In this document: positions 57,896 to 64,000 of the stretch, one piece after another | How positions within the stretch are numbered: the stretch's first letter is position 1 | Layout of the letters: every line of letters begins with the position of its first letter | NCBI GenBank assembly: GCA_020002185.1 | Contig: CM034541.1 | Coordinates: forward strand, 34,037,852-34,101,851 | Direction of reading: 5' to 3' | Origin: Paraescarpia echinospica | Lineage: Eukaryota > Annelida > Polychaeta > Sabellida > Siboglinidae | DNA: 64,000 bases | The notes under the pieces: generated by a model | Seen by the model: only the letters and a program-made list of their open reading frames with translations | Database searches by the model: none | What the model was told of the DNA's origin: nothing | Translations under genes and position numbers: made by a program

Positions 57896-60080
57896 TTTTT
57901 AGTCCTTTGGCCGAAGGTCCAAGGGACTATTGCCATCACTCTGCGTCTGCCGTCCGCCATCTGCCGTTAGCTGCCATATCTCACAAATCGTTCAGCAACT
58001 TTTTCTCTAATTTTGCATAGACATATCTTGGGGAACTGCCACTATGCACGAGAAATCTGTATTTGATTGAATCATTTTAAGGGCTCCCTAGGGCCTCCAA
58101 GGACCCCAAAACCGGTAAAAATGTAACATTTGTCCTATTTTTTCAAAAACTGTTCAGCAACTTTTTTTCTAATTTTGCATAGATGTATCTTAGGGTGCTG
58201 CCACTATATACAAGAAATCTGTATTTGATTGAATCATTTTAAGGTCACCTAAGGGGCCCCCAAAGTGCAAAAGGTTTACATTATCTAGTGATGTGGTTTT
58301 GAGAAGGGCCCTTGAGACCACCCCCAACAGTAAATGTGTAATGTGCCACAAAGTCAACAGCTGTGACTAATCTCTACAGCCTAGGCCATTGAGACCTTGA
58401 CTAATCTTTAATTGGTCACAGCACCCAGGCAGAGTAGAGACACTTGACCCCTGTTAGACTAAACAGTTGCCTAACACTTTTAAACTGTATCTTCAAAACT
58501 ATTGATTTTCTATAATTACAAGTTGTGTTTATTTTGATGTTCATTTAATTATTATAAAATAGTGTGACTGTGGTGTCTATTGGTTAAAGATGTATTGTCT
58601 GTAGAAACCTGTAGGTGACAAACATAGAAAATTAATATTCTGTCACCTGTAGGTGACAAACATAGAAAATTAATATTCTGGACAACTACACTTTATTTAT
58701 ATCAAATGCATTCTACTGTTCTGTTTACGCTTGCCATGCCTTGTGTAGACATGGTACTGTGTAAATAAATTGTATCAATATAGACTAATAATTACAGATT
58801 CACAATATAGTTGACACCTGAAACAACCAAATGTCAACCATTAGAAGAGTTGACATAGTTCCGCTATACACTATATATGTAAATTTAACCAGCTGCCATG
58901 TCAAGTCCGTTATAATTGTGACTAACAGTGTTCAAAATTATTCAGGTAAATAGCTAATAACAAAGGACACAAGTTTTCTCCTTGCCATACCTCTACACAT
59001 GAGAAGAAGGCTGACACAGCCTGGCCCTCATTTATACATGATTTAGCATTTTTGTACATGTTGTATGCAACTTTCAACACAATACCATTAATACCGCATG
59101 AAATTATCTTAGACCACAGGGAGGACCGGTCTACTAAATCAAATGCTTTCTTATAATCGATGAAGACACAATAAAGCCTTTTGAGTCGAGACAAATACAA
59201 TTCAACCAATACCCCTATCTGAACACTGCCTGTTCTTCACCTATTACATTCGCTTTGTTTAGATATGTGGTCAGTCTGGTGTTCTGAAGAATCACTAAGG
59301 ATTAATGAACACTTGTGCAGGTTTAATTGATCTATTCAGCAATGAGGACACTGCTTAAGCCTCACTCTGGACAATGTCACTCACAGTGTTGTGTATTGTC
59401 TTAGTTGGTGCATTGAGCTAATCTACTTGACCATGAATCAGTGGTGGCTCTGGTTGTGTACTACACCCAGCTGTGGAGCTAAGATTCTCTGCCTGCTATT
59501 GTTTGATGGAAGCTGTGACTAATCTGTAATTGGTCACTGGCAATTGCTTGTGTCAACAGACAGCATTAAGCCACTAGACCCCTGTTAAACTGGACAGTTG
59601 CCTGTAGGCTTTAAACTGTGTCAAACAGTGAGTCTACCTTTTGCTCTCAGATAATCTGTCCTCTTAGTTTTACACATGAAGACATAATCTGGCATAACTT
59701 GATAAGTCTTTGTAGCAGCACATTTGTACTTCCAGTGTATCATTGCAACATAACATACATATTACATACTGTGTGCCACATTTGAATGTTGTGCATGTAA
59801 TATTTCCATGCAATCCATTTGCATATATAATGTAAAACTTCAACAGCCGTTTTCTTCATTTTCACTTTTTGATCCCTACCATGTTCAATGCTCCATAACT
59901 TTGCCAATTTTTGTAGCAGTCATATTTTTTGAAACCGTGTAATGCACCCTACCAAACCTTTACAAGGATGTAAGAAAACAATGTTACAATTTTTCCGAGT
60001 TATCACTCATTTGGTCAGCCGGGGTAACATATAGACGTATTAGTCCAAAGGACTTCAGGGCCACTTGGCCCATTTTTTTT
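57896..60080 (-). mobile_element. LR1 repeat, second full-length copy
   Basis: It is colinear with 54342-56544 and very similar. The 3' hairpin (TTGGACCTTCGGCCAAAGG, minus strand) is at about 57903-57921 and the 5' palindromes are at about 60040-60075. It is followed at once by a further partial LR1 (60080-60290), so copies are in tandem. Confidence 0.8.
58922..59209 (-). pseudogene. RT fragment in LR1 (open)
   Basis: Third open copy of the 95-codon RT piece. It has Leu for Arg in SRLKRLYC and Val for Ala in CVFIDY, changes shared with the frameshifted copy in eEF2 intron 11, so these two are closer relatives. Confidence 0.75.
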
Positions 60081-60290
60081 CAAAAACTCTTCAGTAACTT
60101 TTTCTCTAATTTTGTATAGACATTACATGTGGTAGTGCCACTATACACAAGGAATCTGTATTTAATTGAATCATTCTAAGGGCACCTCAGGGGCCCCCAA
60201 AATACAAAATGTTTACACTATCTAGTGATGTGGTTTTGAGAAGGGCCCTCGAGACCACCCCTTAACAGTAGATTTTGTGTATTGTGCCAG
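60080..60290 (-). repeat. Partial LR1 repeat
   Basis: It contains the LR1 tandem unit and the GGTTTTGAGAAGGGCCCT segment, then ends near GTGTATTGTGCCAGAAAC. It has neither hairpin end. Confidence 0.65.
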
Positions 60291-60620
60291 AAACAGAACC
60301 TGGCAGCTGTACCCCTTCTCTACAACATGTCACATGCGGAGTCTGTGTCTTGCATGGATATCTATTTTTATGCAGTTGTTTTATATGGAGGTTGGAGGTT
60401 GTCTTTTCTTTTATGTAATTATATGCAGGAAGTTGGTGAAATTAGTTATTCTTAGGCCACAGAAAAGTAATTCACGGTTTCTCATCAATGCATGCATTTA
60501 AAAATAGGTGCCACAACATTTTATTTTCCATTATAATTATTCCTCTAAATGCAAGACATGGTGCAATAAATGAACACTAAACATGTCAACATTTTACTTC
60601 CATCTTAACCATCTGTTATC

Positions 60621-60806
60621 TCATAGTTTGCTGATGTGCCCTGCCCAGGTCCACTTTTCTTTTCTGATTTGTTCTATCATGTCTATGACCTTTGTCTTCT
60701 GCCTTACCCAGATGTTTGTTTTTCTCTCCTGATATGTGATGTTTAACATACTTCTTTCCATCTTTGTTTGTGTGGCTGCTAGCTTGTTCTTTGCCTGGAT
60801 GGTGAG
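60621..60806 (-). pseudogene. RTE-clade retrotransposon, 3' part of the split ORF
   Basis: The minus strand reads LTIQAKNKLAATQTKMERSM, then NIWVRQKTKVIDMIEQIRKE and KWTWAGHI, the C-terminal region of RTE-type endonuclease-RT proteins. It continues directly from the ...TYGAETWALT end of the fragment at 62587-64000, from which it is separated by a 1.78-kb insertion. Confidence 0.85.
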
Positions 60807-61082
60807 CAATGTTTCCCCTAGGTAAAATGATGGGCGAGGTGGTAGGGCTAAGCTACGCGAGCAGCGCAGGCGCGAAGTGCTGCTATGGGGGTCTGGGGGC
60901 ATGTTCCACCGGAAATTTTTTTTAAATAGCTTAAATATGGTGCATTCTGATGTATGTTTTAACCTTTTATTCTTAAATGTAAAGGGGAAGATATAAAACA
61001 ACAAGACACTACTTGTAAATGTAGTAATCATGATTGATAAAAGTCAGTAATCATGACTGTTTCATTGTGTTGACGAGTGGTT

Positions 61083-61190
61083 GTCACTTTACCACTGGTA
61101 CTCAGTTGAGGTGTGGTTTCCGCTTGACCATTGGTACTCAGTTGAGGTGTGGTTTCCACTTGACCACTGGTACTTGGTTGTGGTTATGTT
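61083..61190. repeat. 36-bp minisatellite, ~3 units
   Basis: The unit contains CTTGACCAYTGGTACTCAG and GGTGTGGTTTCC. It lies inside the 1.78-kb element. Confidence 0.85.
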
Positions 61191-61237
61191 TTTTTGCCCT
61201 AACCCTAGGCCTGGTTACCTCGCAGATAGAGTAAATA

Positions 61238-61375
61238 AAAATGTAAAAGGTAAGTTCCTATATAGCGCAGTATCCAGTCCTCAGGACTGCTCAAAGTGCT
61301 TCACACTTTATTCTCTGGCAGACCTGTTCAGTTGAACACCATCTCGACTTCTCTGGGAAGCATCCAATGGTATCA
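61238..61375 (-). repeat. SINE tail fragment
   Basis: Matches the tail half of the SINE at 57140-57460 (CAGTCCTGAGGAC on the minus strand, CTTCTCTGGGAAGCAT on the plus strand). The tRNA-like head is missing. Confidence 0.6.
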
Positions 61376-61865
61376 TCTGAAGACTCTTTCATCATCACCT
61401 TTAAATGAAATTTAATCTCAAATTGTGTCCTTTTTTATAAAACGGTGTAAGTTGTTTAGTGTATCAAATTTCTGTGCAAACATGTCATTGTCTAGCCCAA
61501 GTTATTGATAACCTGTTAGTATACACGGTTTTGGGCAATATGCATCTTTTATGAGATGTGAACTTCGATGGTTTATATTCGTAAGTACTTCACTCAATTC
61601 AACTTTCCCAAAAGTTTGTTTACACAACTTTGTCGGAATATGTATTATATATTTAGCACAAAGATATCTTACGAATCACTTTCATACCTCAGTGAGATAG
61701 TTCCATTATTAACATTATCCTAGGCATACTTATCTTTAAGAATATTGCATCTTACGTCCATTTGAGGCATAAATAGCGCCCCGATTTGTATCAACATACA
61801 CTGCGATATCGCTCAATTTACGCGCGATGTGCAGTAACGCACGGCCATAGTGACGGAGACTTGTG

Positions 61866-61995
61866 CAAACAGGGTCGCTATTTGGGCTTCGAAAGGGTCC
61901 GGACTCGATACAAGTGCCGACTAGTGAATAGGATGCACTGCTTTTATTTGGGCTTCAAAGGGGTCCGGATTTGACACAAATGCCGACTAGTGACA
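61866..61995. repeat. ~62-bp direct duplication
   Basis: TATTTGGGCTTCRAA, GGGTCCGGA and TGCCGACTAGTGA occur twice about 62 bp apart, inside the 1.78-kb element. Confidence 0.8.
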
Positions 61996-62586
61996 CATGC
62001 CCATAGACGTAGTACTAGTCTAGTGCCATCAGCCTGCCCGGTTTTTACTCCCACCACCGTCATAAACCACAAACTCAACATCAGTTACACCAGCATTCTG
62101 ATTTAATGTGGGCACATACTATAATAAAATGGAGCGCAAAAGACACCTTAGTTCAGCTACCGTTTTCTTTGTTTTTTTCTCCGAGTTTCACTTGTCTCCC
62201 AAACCCAGTTACCGTTTGGGTGCCATGTTACATGAATGTCTAGATTTCTAGCATGTCGAAACTCCGCAAGGTGTCACCATTGGAGACACCGGGGATCCCG
62301 CGGGAATATTCCATGATTGGACAACTGACAAGTGATGTCATCCACGTTGTCCAATGGAGTTAATTCCAAGAGGTAAATCCTAACCGGCCCACAATGACTA
62401 AACGATGTTGCTACAAGTCTGCGATTTTGCAGGAATATAACGACGCTGAATATATCGCGAAAGAATGAAAAAAAATGGGCGCAGGAAATAGCTATGAGGC
62501 GGCAATTTCAGCATATTTTTGGCGAGGCAGCATAGAAAAACGGCAAGGCGGCCCACCTCACTTGTCATATACCAGGGGAAACACTG

Positions 62587-64000
62587 AGTGAGTGCCCATG
62601 TTTCCGCGCCGTATGTCATCGCTGGAAGTACGCATGAGTTCAAGATTTGTCTCTTCAAGCAGGTTCCAAAAGTTACCCTTGAAGATGTCATGGTGCTTGG
62701 GAAATGCTGTCCAGCCGGCAGTCATCCTTCTTTGAATCTCCTTGTCTTGGTTTTTGTCTCTGAAACTGTATCGCTGTCCCAGATAGATGTAGCTTTCAAC
62801 GTTCTCTATCTGCGTCATATTTATATATATTGGTGTGTCATTTTCTAGCATCACTTTTGTCTTTGAGATGTTCTTGAGACATTGTTTTTCCCTTTCATCA
62901 GCTAGCTCCTGCAGCATGTTTTGTAGTTCTTGTGGTGAAGTAGCGCATATGAGTATGTCGTCGGTGAAGCAAAGATGGCTGAGATATTCTCCGTCTATCA
63001 TCAAGCGTCTGGTTTCCCAGGTCAGTCTTTGGAATATGCTTTCGAGTGTTGCCGTGAACAGCTTGGGCGATATGGTGTCACCCTGTCGTACTTCTCTCTT
63101 GATGTTGATCTTGTTCTTTTTGTGTAGGTGGACTGTCACCGAGCTGTTGGTGTAGATGTCTTTCAGGAGATCGATGTACATATCTTCTATCCCCTGTTCT
63201 TGAAGGGAGGTCAGTATTGCTTGAGTTTGCACCGAGTCGAAAGCCTTCTCGTAGTCGACGAAAGTGATGAAGAGTGGGATATTATACTCTCGGCACTTCT
63301 CTTTCAGTTGGTTTACAACGTGTATGTGGTCTGTCATTGAGTACCTGCTTCTGAATCTTGCTTGCTCTTGTGGTTGGTTTTCGTCCAGTGTCTTCTCTAG
63401 TCTATTCGTTAGTATCCTTGTGAGTAATTTGTAGATGTTTGATAACAGACATATCGGTCTGTAATTCTTTAAGTCTTTCTTATTTCCCATCTTGAAGATT
63501 ATCACCATCTTTGCATTCTTCCAAGCGGTGGGTATTCGTCTTTCTGATAAGCATTTAGTATACAGCTTAGCCAGTGTCTTCGAGATGATATCTTCTCCTG
63601 CTTTTAATGTTTCGTTGTTTAAATGGTTGTTGCCTGATGTCTTCCCATTCTTCATATCTCTTAGCGCAGCTTCCACTTCCCATGGTGTTATCTCTGGTAC
63701 CTCTTTTGGGTCGGTGTGAATTATGGTACTCTGTCATATAGCTCGGTGTAAAATTCCTCTATTCGTTCCATGATCATATCTTGGTCTTGTATTTCTCTAC
63801 CCTGCTTGTCTGGAAGTGTAATCAGTCTGTCTCGGCCTAGTGCCTGTGTTCTTGCTTTCTTCAGGCTCTTTGATGACATAATCGTTTCGTGTCTGATCTC
63901 TTGTTTGTACTTTCTGATGTCCTCCTTCGCTTTCTTTTTGATGGTCTTGCATATTTCTGCGTACTCTATTTGTTTTTACGGTCGCTGTTATCCACCATTT
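62587..64000 (-). pseudogene. RTE-clade non-LTR retrotransposon, RT-coding part
   Basis: The translation shows a linker before the RT (RDRLITLPDKQGREIQDQDM), a frameshift near 63720, then a long open stretch to about 62670. RT landmarks are MKNGKTSGNNHL, NYRPICLLSNIYKLL, FVDYEKAFDSV (motif A), VRQGDTISPKLF (motif B) and CFTDDILI, where FTDD replaces the usual FADD of the catalytic box. A second frameshift near 62670 leads into CLKRQILNSCVLPAMTYGAE and TWALT, where the 1.78-kb element interrupts it. The element extends beyond the window. With two frameshifts and an insertion it is inactive. Confidence 0.88.

Larger units (their letters stand above)
60807..62586. mobile_element. 1.78-kb element with inverted ends, inserted in the RTE
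   Basis: The ends are CAATGTTTCCCCTAGGTA on the left and, in reverse complement, CAGTGTTTCCCCTGGTA on the right. The flanks GGTGAG (60801-60806) and AGTGAG (62587-62592) look like a 6-bp target duplication with one change. Removing the element rejoins the RTE reading as WALT-IQAKN. The TGTTTCCC-type ends resemble hAT elements. No transposase is found inside; instead it holds a SINE tail and two minisatellites, so it is non-autonomous or composite. Confidence 0.75.

Overview
The window is nuclear DNA from a non-vertebrate metazoan. It is AT-rich and intron-rich, full of transposable elements and microsatellites, and interrupted by a 1000-N scaffold gap. I cannot name the species. The only host protein gene I can support is translation elongation factor 2 (eEF2) on the minus strand, 25930 down to 7169. 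Twelve coding exons splice in phase to 843 codons including the stop, giving an 842-residue protein with the diphthamide histidine at position 699 and the eEF2-kinase-type Thr at 57. Exon 1 contributes only the ATG. Intron 9 has a GC-AG boundary.

Left flank (1-7168): a cluster of inverted ~500-bp repeats (1-1815), a 597-bp deletion derivative of a hAT transposon (1835-2431), a tRNA-like SINE scrap, a GC-richer stretch with an unassigned 104-codon ORF (3312-3626) and a nested fold-back (4716-4948).

eEF2 locus (7169-26040): the introns are heavily colonised. Intron 2 holds an apparently intact 3.19-kb hAT element (21687-24880) with a two-exon, 701-residue transposase on the opposite strand to eEF2. 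Intron 4 holds a truncated relative. Introns 10 and 11 hold copies of a long repeat called LR1 here. LR1 has palindromic ends, a ~160-bp internal tandem repeat and a captured ~95-residue reverse-transcriptase fragment, and copies lie head to tail. This suggests a non-autonomous Helentron/HINE-like rolling-circle element.

Right flank (26040-64000): no host gene recognised. In order: microsatellites including (TG)~49, a CR1/jockey-type non-LTR fragment (28805-29504), a Penelope-like GIY-YIG fragment (33706-33993), a broken pogo-type transposase (35010-35695), then two near-identical ~8.4-8.9-kb blocks (37721-46659 and 47660-56016) on either side of the gap. Each block carries a SINE, a 70-bp tandem repeat, a Penelope fragment, a 49-bp hairpin satellite (about 39 versus 24 units) and an LR1 copy. 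The layout suggests two haplotypes joined by the scaffolder rather than a real tandem duplication. A further LR1 copy follows. The window ends in an RTE-clade retrotransposon split by a 1.78-kb element with terminal inverted repeats and a probable 6-bp target duplication.

No RNA gene, operon or CRISPR array is supported. Most of the biology here is element-on-element insertion around one housekeeping gene.
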